NCBI GenBank assembly: GCA_030148705.1
Contig: JASBSY010000005.1
Coordinates: 48,125-112,124 of the forward strand
Direction: 5' to 3'
Origin: Pukyongia sp.
GTDB taxonomy: Bacteria; Bacteroidota; Bacteroidia; Flavobacteriales; Flavobacteriaceae
Length of the DNA stretch: 64,000 bases
Shown here: positions 8,181-17,058 of the stretch, one piece after another
How the letters are laid out: every line of letters starts with the position of its first letter
How positions within the stretch are numbered: the first letter of the stretch is position 1
Program-made: the position numbers and the translations under genes
Notes under the pieces: generated by a model
What the model saw: only the letters and a program-made list of their open reading frames with translations
Told to the model about the DNA's origin: nothing
Database searches by the model: none

Positions 8181-10421
8181 TTAGTTTTTTACCTGAAGCA
8201 TGGAAACCTCTTCCGGCTCCCCCAGGGATTCATAGATAAATTTGGTCATTTTCTTATACAGGTGTAATCGTGTATTCCCCCCGTAAATCCCGTGATTCTT
8301 ATCGGGGTAGATCATCCATTCGAAATCCTTATCGGCCTGCACCAGTGCTTCAACCAGCCGCATGGTGTTCTGAACATGGACATTGTCGTCCGCACTGCCG
8401 TGAACCAGCAGGAAATCACCTTCCAGGTTTTTTACATGGGAAATGGGCGAGTTATTATCGTAGCCGGCGGCATTCTCCTGTGGTGTCTGCATATAACGTT
8501 CGGTATAAATGGTGTCGTAGAAACGCCAGCTGGTTACCGGAGCCACCGCAATCGCCATTGCAAAGGTTTCCGGGGCCTGGAACAGACAGTTGGCAGACAT
8601 AAAGCCCCCGTAACTCCAACCCCAGATCCCGATTCGTTCGGCATCTATATACGGGAGTTGCCCGAGTTTTTCGGCGGCTGCGGTCTGATCGAGTACTTCG
8701 TATTTCCCGAGTTCCCGCTGCGTCATTTTCTTAAAATCCCTGCCTTTAAAGCCCGTACCTCGCCCGTCCACACAGGCGATTATATATCCTTCCTGCGCCA
8801 GCATCTGGTGCCAGTAATCGTTTGCTCCGCCCCAACGATTTGCCACGCTCTGGGAACCCGGCCCGGAGTACTGGTACATAAAGAGCGGGTATTTCTTATT
8901 AGGATCGAAATCAAGGGGTTTGATGATATACATGTTGAGATCTTCCCCGTTAATGGTAATGGTTGAAAATTCCTTGGGAGACAGTTTGTAATTTGACAGC
9001 TGTTCCTTGAGGGCGTTGTTGTTCTTTATTTCGCGAATCTGCTTGCCGGTCCTGGCATCGTGAAGGGTAAAGATATAAGGAGTTTCGGCATCGGAAAAGG
9101 TGTTGATGTAATAGGTATAATCTGCACTGAAAGAGGCGCTGTTGGTTCCTGTTCGATCTGAGAGTTTCACCTTATTCTTGCCTGAACGCAGTATGGAATA
9201 CACAGACCGGTTAATGCTGCCGTCTTCCGTACTCTGGTAATAGATCCTTCCGGTATTGGTGTCGAACCCATAGTAATTGGTCACTTCCCAGTCGCCTTTA
9301 GTGATCTGATTGATAAGTTTACCGTTCTTGTCGTAATGATAGATATGATTCCAACCGCTTTTCTCACTAGTCCAGATAAAACTATTGTCGTTCAGGAAGG
9401 TAAGGTCGTCGGTGATGTCTACATATGCATCGTCCCGTTCCTGCAGTACCCGCCTGGAAGTATTATTCGTCGCATCGATAAAGACCAGGTCCACCATGTT
9501 CTGATGGCGGTTGGTTAACTGGGCGCTCAGGATATTGGGATCATTCGTCCATTTGATACGCGGAAGATAATACGAATTGTACCCGCCCAGGTCGATCCTG
9601 TTTGTATTGGTAGTATTAAGATCGTAGATATGCAAAGAAACATTTGCGTTGGGATCACCCGCCTTCGGGTATTTAAACACCTGTTGTGAAGGATAGAGTT
9701 CATCCCCGTAAACATCCATTGAAAAACGCGGCACTTCACTCTCATCGAATTTAATATAGGCCAGTTTATCGCCAGCCTTGTTCCAATCGAAGGCCCGTAC
9801 AAAAGCAAATTCCTCCTCGTACACCCAATCTGTTATCCCGTTGATAATACTGTTTTTGGATCCGTCGGTTGTGATCTGTGTTTCTTCGCCTGTTACCAGG
9901 TCTTTAATATAAAGGTCGTTATTGCTGCCAAAGGCGATCTTGGTACCTGCACTATTAAAGGTTGGTTCCTGAATCTGCTTTTTTGAGACCAGGGTTAACG
10001 TCCCGCTGTTGAGGTCGTAAACGTAAAAGGTTCCAACCGATGAACGGCGGTAGATCTGTTTTAACTGGGTGGCAAGTAATAATTTAGATTCATCCTCACT
10101 GAATTCGTAGGAAATAATATAATTGATTCCGCTAAGGTCCTTGCTGTTTACCAGGGTTCGCACTTTCTCACCACTCACATAATTATAGACATCGACCGTT
10201 GAAGCATTCTCGGCGCGGTTGTAATTCAGTACGGCGTATTCGGTACCGTTCTTTAAGGAACGCAGCACATCCAGCCGCTCGGTCCGGAAGGTATTACCCC
10301 ATATTTCGTCTAAAGTGATTTGTTTTTCCTGTGCCTGCGTGGAAAAGTTTACCACAATGAAAAGCGCAAGCAGGGGGAGAGAGAAAAATCGTTTCAAAAT
10401 GTTAAATTTTTGTGATGTCAA
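8181..10421 (-). CDS. S9 family prolyl dipeptidyl peptidase (DPP IV-like)
   Basis: A 746-residue serine peptidase that removes N-terminal X-Pro or X-Ala dipeptides. A signal peptide (about residues 1-30, ending STQAQ) sends it across the inner membrane. The N-terminal two thirds form the DPP IV beta-propeller, with the VYEEEFAF double-Glu motif that binds the substrate amino terminus. The C-terminal alpha/beta hydrolase has Ser603 in GWSYGG, Asp near 678 in GSADDN and His710 in DKNHG. No ATG precedes the signal peptide: the first usable codon is TTG at 10421, with another TTG eight residues later. It leads the peptide-uptake group, followed by two POT symporters. Confidence 0.94.
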   Translation of the reverse strand: MTSQKFNILKRFFSLPLLALFIVVNFSTQAQEKQITLDEIWGNTFRTERLDVLRSLKNGTEYAVLNYNRAENASTVDVYNYVSGEKVRTLVNSKDLSGINYIISYEFSEDESKLLLATQLKQIYRRSSVGTFYVYDLNSGTLTLVSKKQIQEPTFNSAGTKIAFGSNNDLYIKDLVTGEETQITTDGSKNSIINGITDWVYEEEFAFVRAFDWNKAGDKLAYIKFDESEVPRFSMDVYGDELYPSQQVFKYPKAGDPNANVSLHIYDLNTTNTNRIDLGGYNSYYLPRIKWTNDPNILSAQLTNRHQNMVDLVFIDATNNTSRRVLQERDDAYVDITDDLTFLNDNSFIWTSEKSGWNHIYHYDKNGKLINQITKGDWEVTNYYGFDTNTGRIYYQSTEDGSINRSVYSILRSGKNKVKLSDRTGTNSASFSADYTYYINTFSDAETPYIFTLHDARTGKQIREIKNNNALKEQLSNYKLSPKEFSTITINGEDLNMYIIKPLDFDPNKKYPLFMYQYSGPGSQSVANRWGGANDYWHQMLAQEGYIIACVDGRGTGFKGRDFKKMTQRELGKYEVLDQTAAAEKLGQLPYIDAERIGIWGWSYGGFMSANCLFQAPETFAMAIAVAPVTSWRFYDTIYTERYMQTPQENAAGYDNNSPISHVKNLEGDFLLVHGSADDNVHVQNTMRLVEALVQADKDFEWMIYPDKNHGIYGGNTRLHLYKKMTKFIYESLGEPEEVSMLQVKN

Positions 10422-10514
10422 GTTTACTAAAATTTCACGAAAAACTGCTAGTTTTTATGTTAAATACGGCCATTTTGTTAGTAATTAAGCCTCAAAAACC
10501 TTGAGTATAAATAC

Positions 10515-10522
10515 TATCTTTG
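10515..10522 (+). promoter_or_regulatory. -7 promoter element upstream of HMG-CoA reductase
   Basis: TATCTTTG matches the Bacteroidota -7 consensus TAnnTTTG exactly and ends 19 bases before the ATG at 10542. No TTG lies at the normal distance upstream, so only half of the promoter is supported. Confidence 0.5.
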
Positions 10523-10541
10523 TTCCTCTAAGCAGCAAATT

Positions 10542-11855
10542 ATGAGCATCCCGATTTCAGGATTTTCAAAAAAAAGCAAACAGGAAAAAATCGATTGGCT
10601 CGTAAGTCATTATTTCGATAATGACCCCACTGTATATAAAACGCTACAGTTGTACTGGAATTCGGACAAGGAGCTGCAGCGGCTGCACGATGATTTTACG
10701 GAGAACGCCATTTCGAACTATTACCTGCCCTTTAGTATAGCTCCCAATTTTCTTATAAACGACTCTTTATATGCTCTGCCAATGGTGATCGAAGAAAGTT
10801 CGGTGGTGGCAGCTGCCAGCAATGCCGCCAAATTCTGGATGAAAAGGGGCGGGTTTAAGGCTGAAGTACTGGGAACTTTAAAAAGCGGGCAAGTGCATTT
10901 CGATTATTACGGTTCGAGAAACGCTCTGCAAAAGTATTTTATAGATAGTAAGCCAGGGTTGCTCGCCTCTGTCGAATCGCTTCAACGGAACATGAAAAAA
11001 AGAGGCGGCGGACTAAAAGACATAGTCCTGGTCGACAAGACTGAAGAACTACCCGGCTATTATCAACTTCATTGCACTTTTGAAACTGCCGATGCCATGG
11101 GGGCCAATTTCATAAACAGCTGTCTCGAGAACATTGCCACCACTTTCGAAAACGCGGCTATGGATTCGGAATATTTTGCCGATGACGACAAGCGCCCTGA
11201 GGTGGTTTTAAGCATACTGTCTAATTATGTGCCCGACTGCCTTGTTGAAGCCAGTGTGAAATGCAGGATAGATGAACTGATGAAAACAAAGGAAGACAGT
11301 GTAAAATTCGCCGGGGACTTTGTACGGGCAGTTGAGATCGCTTCGGTCGACAAACAACGGGCGGTAACACATAATAAGGGCATCATGAACGGCGTGGATG
11401 CCGTGGTGCTTGCCAGCGGAAACGACTTTAGGGCCGTAGAGGCCGGGGTGCATGCCTATGCCGCCAGAACCGGGCGATACAGCAGTCTAACCAGTGCGAA
11501 AACGGATGGAGAATTTTTTCACTTCGGCATTAAAATTCCTCTGGCGCTGGGAACCGTAGGCGGGCTCACCAGGTTACATCCCATGGTTAAACTCGCATTG
11601 CAATTACTCAAACAGCCTTCAGCAGAAGACCTTATGAAAATTGCCGCAGTGGCCGGGCTCGCACAGAACTTTGCGGCTATCAGGTCATTGGTGACCACAG
11701 GTATTCAAAAAGGACATATGAAGATGCACCTGATGAATATACTAAACCAACTAAATGCCACCTCGGCTGAAAAAGCAGAGACCATACGGCATTTTCAATC
11801 CGAAACGGCCTCTCATAGTGCCGTATCGGCCTTTCTTGAACAATTGAGAAGTTAA
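10542..11855 (+). CDS. hydroxymethylglutaryl-CoA reductase, class II type
   Basis: HMG-CoA reductase makes mevalonate, the committed step of the mevalonate route to isoprenoids. The 437-residue protein has DAMGANFINSCLE, NKGIMNGVDAVVLASGNDFRAVEAG and GTVGGLTRLHP, which match the substrate and nucleotide segments of class II (soluble) reductases; there is no membrane domain. Class II enzymes include the degradative Pseudomonas type, but here the next gene is a GHMP kinase and other mevalonate genes lie at 49907-52142, so a biosynthetic role is more likely. The stop abuts the next start (TAAATG), giving a two-gene operon. Cofactor preference cannot be decided. Confidence 0.93.
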   Translation: MSIPISGFSKKSKQEKIDWLVSHYFDNDPTVYKTLQLYWNSDKELQRLHDDFTENAISNYYLPFSIAPNFLINDSLYALPMVIEESSVVAAASNAAKFWMKRGGFKAEVLGTLKSGQVHFDYYGSRNALQKYFIDSKPGLLASVESLQRNMKKRGGGLKDIVLVDKTEELPGYYQLHCTFETADAMGANFINSCLENIATTFENAAMDSEYFADDDKRPEVVLSILSNYVPDCLVEASVKCRIDELMKTKEDSVKFAGDFVRAVEIASVDKQRAVTHNKGIMNGVDAVVLASGNDFRAVEAGVHAYAARTGRYSSLTSAKTDGEFFHFGIKIPLALGTVGGLTRLHPMVKLALQLLKQPSAEDLMKIAAVAGLAQNFAAIRSLVTTGIQKGHMKMHLMNILNQLNATSAEKAETIRHFQSETASHSAVSAFLEQLRS

Positions 11856-12767
11856 ATGCCAATGACACAGAAATTCCACAGTAACGGAAAATTACTCCTA
11901 ACAGGAGAATACGCTGTCCTGGACGGTGCTCTTGCTCTTGCCATTCCGGTTAAATTCGGACAGACTTTAACCGTAAGTCCTTCGGAAAAAGCGGGGCTTC
12001 TTTGGAAAAGTCACGACCAGGACGGCAAGATTTGGTATGAAGGTTCGTTCGGCCTTCAAAACAATACCATCAAAGCCATACAAACCGATGATACCAGTAA
12101 CAGGCTACTGGCTATTTTGTCTTCGGCGAAGACGATGAATCCTGAATTCCTCACAGAAGAAGGATACACGGCCGTCACCGAGCTGGAATTTCCGGCAGAA
12201 TGGGGATTAGGCAGTTCTTCTACCCTTATCAACAATATTGCCTCCTGGGCCGGGGTTGATGCCCTTCATCTGCTGGATCAGAGTTTCGGGGGCAGCGGCT
12301 ATGATATTGCCGCAGCCCAAAGAGATTCGGCTTTTACTTATCGCCGGGGGGAAGGCGCACCTGAAATACACGAGGTCGATCTTAAGTGGGATTTTACAGA
12401 CCGATTGTTCTTTGTGCACCTCAACCAAAAACAAAGCAGTACCCAGGAAATAGAACGATATAAGACGTCAAGAAACATTAGCCCTTCACTGCTCGACGAA
12501 ATTTCTGCAATCACCACAAAACTGGTTAATACTGCATCTTTCAGCGAGTTTAATGCCCTTATCACAGAGCACGAGTCCGTGATATCCGACCTGATAGCGG
12601 TTTCTCCCATAAAGGAGTCGAGGTTTCCCGATTTCGGCGGGGCCGTTAAAAGTCTCGGCGCCTGGGGCGGGGATTTTATACTGGCAACGGGTAAGGTTGA
12701 GGATATGGAATACTTCAGAAGTAAAGGCTATAATACCATTCTTCCTTTTTCAAAAATGATAAAATAA
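11856..12767 (+). CDS. GYDIA-family GHMP kinase, candidate phosphomevalonate kinase
   Basis: A 303-residue GHMP-fold small-molecule kinase. It starts with GKLLLTGEYAVLDGALALAIP, has the ATP-binding glycine/serine loop WGLGSSSTLINN near residues 111-122, and the family-naming sequence GYDIA near residues 148-152. The start directly follows the HMG-CoA reductase stop, or lies two codons later at ATG 11862. Mevalonate kinase and diphosphomevalonate decarboxylase are encoded at 49907-52142, and no other phosphomevalonate kinase is in the window. Operon position with HMG-CoA reductase therefore makes this the best candidate for the missing phosphorylation step. That role is inferred from context, not shown by the sequence. 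Confidence 0.85.
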   Translation: MPMTQKFHSNGKLLLTGEYAVLDGALALAIPVKFGQTLTVSPSEKAGLLWKSHDQDGKIWYEGSFGLQNNTIKAIQTDDTSNRLLAILSSAKTMNPEFLTEEGYTAVTELEFPAEWGLGSSSTLINNIASWAGVDALHLLDQSFGGSGYDIAAAQRDSAFTYRRGEGAPEIHEVDLKWDFTDRLFFVHLNQKQSSTQEIERYKTSRNISPSLLDEISAITTKLVNTASFSEFNALITEHESVISDLIAVSPIKESRFPDFGGAVKSLGAWGGDFILATGKVEDMEYFRSKGYNTILPFSKMIK

Positions 12768-12799
12768 AAAATCCTTCTCACACTGTAAGAAGGATTTTT
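12767..12799. terminator. bidirectional terminator between convergent operons
   Basis: AAAAATCCTTCT (12767-12778) pairs perfectly with AGAAGGATTTTT (12788-12799) over a 9-base loop. The A and T runs on either side let it serve both the GHMP kinase operon on the plus strand and the ppiD end on the minus strand. Confidence 0.85.
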
Positions 12800-12818
12800 A
12801 AAACGTTGAATTTATCTT

Positions 12819-14939
12819 TTAATAGAAAGTAGACCTGTTATCTTCGATATCGGCTGTTTCCTTTAATGCTTTAACCAGATTTGTATTGAGGTTCTGGGTA
12901 ACATTTACGTTCATCTTATTGGCATAAGAGGCATAGTTCTCAAGTTCTGGGGCCGGATTCACTGCCAGTACCCTTACTTTGAACACTCCGGCATTGCCTC
13001 TGATAAAGTCGGTTTCCTCACCTGCCTTCTTACCAAATGCAGCACCTACCACTTTAGGTTCGTTACCTGCTTCAGGGATGGTTGGAGCAGCCATGGTTAT
13101 TGCTGAAGCATTCTGAACTGTTACATTATGAGAAGCAGCGATCTCCTGCAGTGTACTACCTGTCGATGCAGCTATGATTCTTTCGGCCTTCTTTTTATTA
13201 CGAAGAATCGGTGTTACAAGAATGGACGCTTCGGAAACGCTCATCAGACCTTTTGGGTTACGCCGTGTTAACTGTGCGATCACATATCCCTGAGGCACGT
13301 TGAACCGACGTACATCCCCAACTTCTGTTTCTTCGTTAAAGCCCCAGCTAACTATGGGTCTGTTCGTACCTACACCGGGAATATTGGCATCCATTTTTCC
13401 TATTTTATTGACCGGTCTCAGAGAAAGTTCCTTTTCTTTCGCAATTGCGGCAAAATCCCCCTCGGCAGCTTCTAATTCGAAGCTGGTTGCTTCCGAAAAT
13501 ACTGTGTTTATTGTGTTTTCTGAAGGCTCTATCTCCTTGGTGATGGTTGCTACCTTTATAACATCCCGCATATTCTTTTGGCCGAGAACCTCGACGATAT
13601 GATAGCCGAAATTGGTTTTTACAACTCCGATATCACCTTCATTACTTTCGAAAGAAAAGTCTCGGAACTCGGGTACCATGGCATTATATGCAAACCAATC
13701 GTATACCCCGTCGTTAGGGATACTTGAAATATCGGATGAGAACTGAGGTACCAGTTCGTCGTATTTTGAAGGTGTTCTCTTTACAATTGTAAGCAGGCTG
13801 TCGGCTGTGCGCTTCGCCTCCTGATCATTTCTTGTGATACTATCGGTCTGGTTGTATCCAACAGGGATAAGAATATGCCGCACTCGTGCGCTATCCGGCA
13901 ATTGCCTGCGACCGATTACTTTAGTTAGGTTTAGGGTTTTATCTACCTGATACGGACCGTAGATCTCGTCTACTGAAAGTCCGAAAACAGTATCGCGAAT
14001 GGATTCCGGAAGTTCATTCTTATACCACCATCTGTCGTTGAAACCCTGATCTGAATTCGCATTAAGGAACTCGTCATAGTTGGTTGTAGTTCTGAATCCT
14101 GCAATTGTATCGTTTTGGTTAGTCACGTTATTGAACACAACCCTGTTTTCAAGTAAAGCATTCATTTCGTCATGCGCTGCGTCTATATCTTCCTGGGAAG
14201 CTTTTTCCTCGATAAGCACATATTGGATGTCCACCTGGGGTTCAACTTCGTATTTCTTCGGGTTCTCTTTGATATATGCAGCTATCTCACTTTCAGACAC
14301 GGTAATTTCCTCATCGGGAATAGATGTGAAGGGAACGAAGACGTATTCGATGTTGATCTTGTCGTTCTCGAACCTGTACTGTTGCTCGCCTTCAGCCAGG
14401 GTTGAAGTTAGCCCGCCACGCAACATTGCGATATAGGTGTTTTCGCGAATGGTTTGTTTCAGGTTTCGGATATAATTCTCCCAGGCATTGAGGGCCTGTG
14501 GATTTGAATTTGCATTGGCCTTAATTTCGGCAACATACTCCAGCATACGCTGTTCGCTGTATTGGCCGGTCTCATCCTGGAAGGTAGGATTGCTGGCCAG
14601 GTAGGAACGAAGTGCGTTATTGAGTTGGTTGGATTCAACAGTAATCCCAAGTTCTTCATACTGCTCTTCCAGCAACACCCGACGAACTTCCCTGTCCCAT
14701 ACAAGATTCATAGCCTGTGCGGTATTCCCGTTTGGCCCCATATTTTGCTGGGCAGCCTCCACTTTCTCCATAAAATCCACACGCTCCAGGTCGGTACCGT
14801 TGATAGTAGCCACCGTATTCTCGGCACTACCCCCGCCACCTCGCGTTAGCACATCACTTAGGATAAAAGCAAAAAGTGCCATCGCAATGATCAAAATAAG
14901 GAAGATTCCTCTTTTTCTAATACTGTTTAATATTGCCAT
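12819..14939 (-). CDS. PpiD-like membrane-anchored peptidylprolyl isomerase
   Basis: A 706-residue periplasmic folding factor. One N-terminal membrane helix (about residues 11-31) anchors it, followed by a SurA_N-like chaperone region (about 40-270). A parvulin-type PPIase domain begins at RVRHILIP (near residue 345) and includes FSFESNEGDIG and GYHIVEVLG; a further degenerate domain follows. The architecture is that of PpiD/SurA proteins, which assist folding of exported proteins. It is the last gene of the coaX-lptC-CNNM group on the minus strand, 89 bp after the CNNM gene, and ends at a bidirectional terminator. Confidence 0.9.
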   Translation of the reverse strand: MAILNSIRKRGIFLILIIAMALFAFILSDVLTRGGGGSAENTVATINGTDLERVDFMEKVEAAQQNMGPNGNTAQAMNLVWDREVRRVLLEEQYEELGITVESNQLNNALRSYLASNPTFQDETGQYSEQRMLEYVAEIKANANSNPQALNAWENYIRNLKQTIRENTYIAMLRGGLTSTLAEGEQQYRFENDKINIEYVFVPFTSIPDEEITVSESEIAAYIKENPKKYEVEPQVDIQYVLIEEKASQEDIDAAHDEMNALLENRVVFNNVTNQNDTIAGFRTTTNYDEFLNANSDQGFNDRWWYKNELPESIRDTVFGLSVDEIYGPYQVDKTLNLTKVIGRRQLPDSARVRHILIPVGYNQTDSITRNDQEAKRTADSLLTIVKRTPSKYDELVPQFSSDISSIPNDGVYDWFAYNAMVPEFRDFSFESNEGDIGVVKTNFGYHIVEVLGQKNMRDVIKVATITKEIEPSENTINTVFSEATSFELEAAEGDFAAIAKEKELSLRPVNKIGKMDANIPGVGTNRPIVSWGFNEETEVGDVRRFNVPQGYVIAQLTRRNPKGLMSVSEASILVTPILRNKKKAERIIAASTGSTLQEIAASHNVTVQNASAITMAAPTIPEAGNEPKVVGAAFGKKAGEETDFIRGNAGVFKVRVLAVNPAPELENYASYANKMNVNVTQNLNTNLVKALKETADIEDNRSTFY

Positions 14940-15028
14940 TTGAAAATCTGATTTGTAGGGGGCGAAAATAGCATTTTCCCGCCATTTATAAAAGGTTCGT
15001 TACAAAAAAATCGGTAAAAAAAGGAAAA

Positions 15029-16282
15029 CTAGGGCTCCGGGTTTATTTTAAGTTCAACCAGTTCAATTTTCGTGCTGGAAACCTCGAGAATTTTGCAGGT
15101 AACGTTTTCAATTACAACGATTTCGTTCTGTTCAGGGATTTCTTCGGTGAAATTTACGATCATACCTCCCAGTGTCTCGTAGTTCTCGTTTTCCGGCAGG
15201 GAAAGTTTATACATCTCATTAATGTAGTCTACCTCCAACCGGGCGGAGAATTTATAATGTCCTTCGGCCAGTTCCTCCTCTATCAGTTCTACCGAATCGT
15301 GTTCGTCCTCGATCTCACCGAACAATTCTTCAATAATGTCTTCCACGGTCATAATTCCGGAGGTTCCACCGTATTCGTCGATAACCACCGCAATACTCTT
15401 TCGTTTTCGGGTAAGGATATTCAGCACATCCTTGGCTAGCATGGTTCCCGGTACGAAGACAACGGGAATAAGTACCTTTTTAATACTTTGCGGCTTTTTA
15501 AAAAGCTCGAAGGAATGCACATAGCCCATAATATCGTCGATATTCTCCTTATACACAAGGATCTTCGACAGGCCGGTTTGGGTAAAGATTCTGCTTAATT
15601 CCCTGGGGGTTGTTTTGATATCCACGGCAACGACTTCGGTCCTGGGGACCATCACTTCCCTGGACTTTACTTCGGAGAATTCAAGTGCATTTTGAAAGAT
15701 CTGTATTTCTGAATCGATCTCGTCGCTTGTTTCCACAGTCTCCATCTGTTCACTGATATAGTTGCCCAGTTCGATCTTGCTAAAACTCAGCTGCACATGA
15801 TCGCCCCTCGTCTTAAAGAAAACCTTCAAAACGATATCAGATATCCAGATAACGAATTCGGAGATAAAGGAGAATAACATATAGAAGATATAGGCCGGCA
15901 CCGCAAAAACCTTTACAAGTTTATTGGCATAGATCTGAAAGAACACCTTTGGCAGGAATTCGGCCGTAAGCAAGATAACCAACGTAGATATTACGGTTTG
16001 TACCAGTAGTCCGCGGAAGCCGTCCAGCGGAATCTGTCGCATGAGCAGATCGCCCATATAAAAGCCATAGACCACCAGAGCAGCATTGTTGCCTACCAGC
16101 ATGGTCGCGATAAATTTCGAAGGTCTTTTGGTAATCTTCTTTAACACTCCGGCCAGAAAACCGGACTGCTTTTTAGCGATTTCGATGTGGATTTTGTTGG
16201 AAGAAACATAAGCAATCTCCATACCCGAGAAGAATGCGGATAGCAGGAGCATGATTGCAATAATAAGAATACTTACTTCCAT
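15029..16282 (-). CDS. CNNM/CorC-family protein (DUF21, CBS pair, CorC_HlyC)
   Basis: A 417-residue membrane protein often annotated as hemolysin-like and related to Mg2+ export/homeostasis CNNM proteins. Residues 1-185 are the DUF21 membrane domain (about four hydrophobic segments, with LLSAFFSGMEIAYVSSNK near the start). Residues of about 205-330 hold two CBS motifs, including SREVMVPRTEVVAVD and DEYGGTSGIMTVEDIIEELFGEI-type sequence. A CorC_HlyC domain closes the protein. It overlaps the upstream small membrane gene by one base, indicating coupling. The hemolysin name is historical; ion transport is the better inference. Confidence 0.92.
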   Translation of the reverse strand: MEVSILIIAIMLLLSAFFSGMEIAYVSSNKIHIEIAKKQSGFLAGVLKKITKRPSKFIATMLVGNNAALVVYGFYMGDLLMRQIPLDGFRGLLVQTVISTLVILLTAEFLPKVFFQIYANKLVKVFAVPAYIFYMLFSFISEFVIWISDIVLKVFFKTRGDHVQLSFSKIELGNYISEQMETVETSDEIDSEIQIFQNALEFSEVKSREVMVPRTEVVAVDIKTTPRELSRIFTQTGLSKILVYKENIDDIMGYVHSFELFKKPQSIKKVLIPVVFVPGTMLAKDVLNILTRKRKSIAVVIDEYGGTSGIMTVEDIIEELFGEIEDEHDSVELIEEELAEGHYKFSARLEVDYINEMYKLSLPENENYETLGGMIVNFTEEIPEQNEIVVIENVTCKILEVSSTKIELVELKINPEP

Positions 16283-16482
16283 TAACGGTTCTTGTTACGC
16301 TCTTCCATCTTCTTCCTGAAATTTCGTTTGAAGAAGAACATAAAGATAGCGACAACAGTAAAAAAGGCAAATAAATAGGCTCTGTTTCTATTTGTTTCCC
16401 AGTTGGTGATAACGAGAAAAATTGAAAAGGCAGCCATGCCCAGGTAAGCATATTCAAAAAGGCGGTAGATCTTATTACCCAT
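16282..16482 (-). CDS. small two-helix membrane protein in the lptC-CNNM operon
   Basis: A 66-residue protein with two membrane segments (about residues 10-26 and 34-51) and a very basic tail (KRNFRKKMEERNKNR). It overlaps lptC by 8 bp at its start and the CNNM gene by one base at its end, so it is clearly part of the operon and likely real despite its size. No domain is recognised. Its place suggests an inner-membrane accessory protein, but nothing in the sequence sets a function. Confidence 0.8.
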   Translation of the reverse strand: MGNKIYRLFEYAYLGMAAFSIFLVITNWETNRNRAYLFAFFTVVAIFMFFFKRNFRKKMEERNKNR

Positions 16483-17056
16483 TGGTGTTTTCTTTATTTT
16501 CGGTTTGGTCTATAATTTGAATGCCCGTGTTAGAGCGGGATAGAAAGGTATTAAAGTCTTCGCTGGAATCAAAGCCGGCTCCTTCATTGAAGGACCCGTC
16601 CGGAAAGGCGATTCGATAGGGCTTGTCTGTAAAAACCCATTTGTTTCGTTGGTCCCAATACAATTGCTGGGCATGCAGCACGAGACTGTCGCTGGTTACC
16701 AGCACCACGTTGGTTCTAAGGTCCACTAAATTAGTCTCATCGAACCTGATGGCGTAATCTGAAGTAACCACACTTTTTTCACCTTCCTCATTCCAAAAAC
16801 GCACTTCGATGCCCTGTGGAAATTCCTGATAAGGAAAATCGAAGTTGGAGTAGTCGTGCAAGAGGGGAGCAATTAAGTTGGTCGCAACCTTGCCAGAATC
16901 GGTGTATTTCACATCGATATTGTGTCCTTCGGCAATAGGGGTATTGTCCTTGAGATTCAGTTTACGGATGTTATCGTAATTTCCTTCACATGAAAAAAGC
17001 GCGATGACGATTACAATCGCCATCACGCTTTTAACTGTATGTTTTATTGTGTTCAT
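16475..17056 (-). CDS. lptC: LPS export protein LptC
   Basis: LptC is the membrane-anchored part of the Lpt bridge that carries lipopolysaccharide from the LptBFG transporter to LptA. I place the start at ATG 17056 rather than at the upstream 17095, because the latter would overlap the previous gene and precede the hydrophobic N-terminus. From 17056 the protein has 193 residues: a hydrophobic leader with a Cys (VIALFSCEG, possibly a lipobox), then a beta-rich jelly-roll region. The sequence EGHNIDVKYTDSGKVATNLIAP and the VLVTSDSLVLHAQQLYWDQ stretch are typical of LptC and OstA folds. Confidence 0.88.
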   Translation of the reverse strand: MNTIKHTVKSVMAIVIVIALFSCEGNYDNIRKLNLKDNTPIAEGHNIDVKYTDSGKVATNLIAPLLHDYSNFDFPYQEFPQGIEVRFWNEEGEKSVVTSDYAIRFDETNLVDLRTNVVLVTSDSLVLHAQQLYWDQRNKWVFTDKPYRIAFPDGSFNEGAGFDSSEDFNTFLSRSNTGIQIIDQTENKENTNG

Positions 17057-17058
17057 CC

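Noticed and set aside
8292..8966. 224-residue plus-strand open frame opposite the dipeptidyl peptidase
   Set aside because: Antisense shadow of a strongly supported catalytic domain; composition is not protein-like.
15029..16282. True hemolysin
   Set aside because: DUF21-CBS-CorC architecture indicates an ion-transport related protein, not a toxin.
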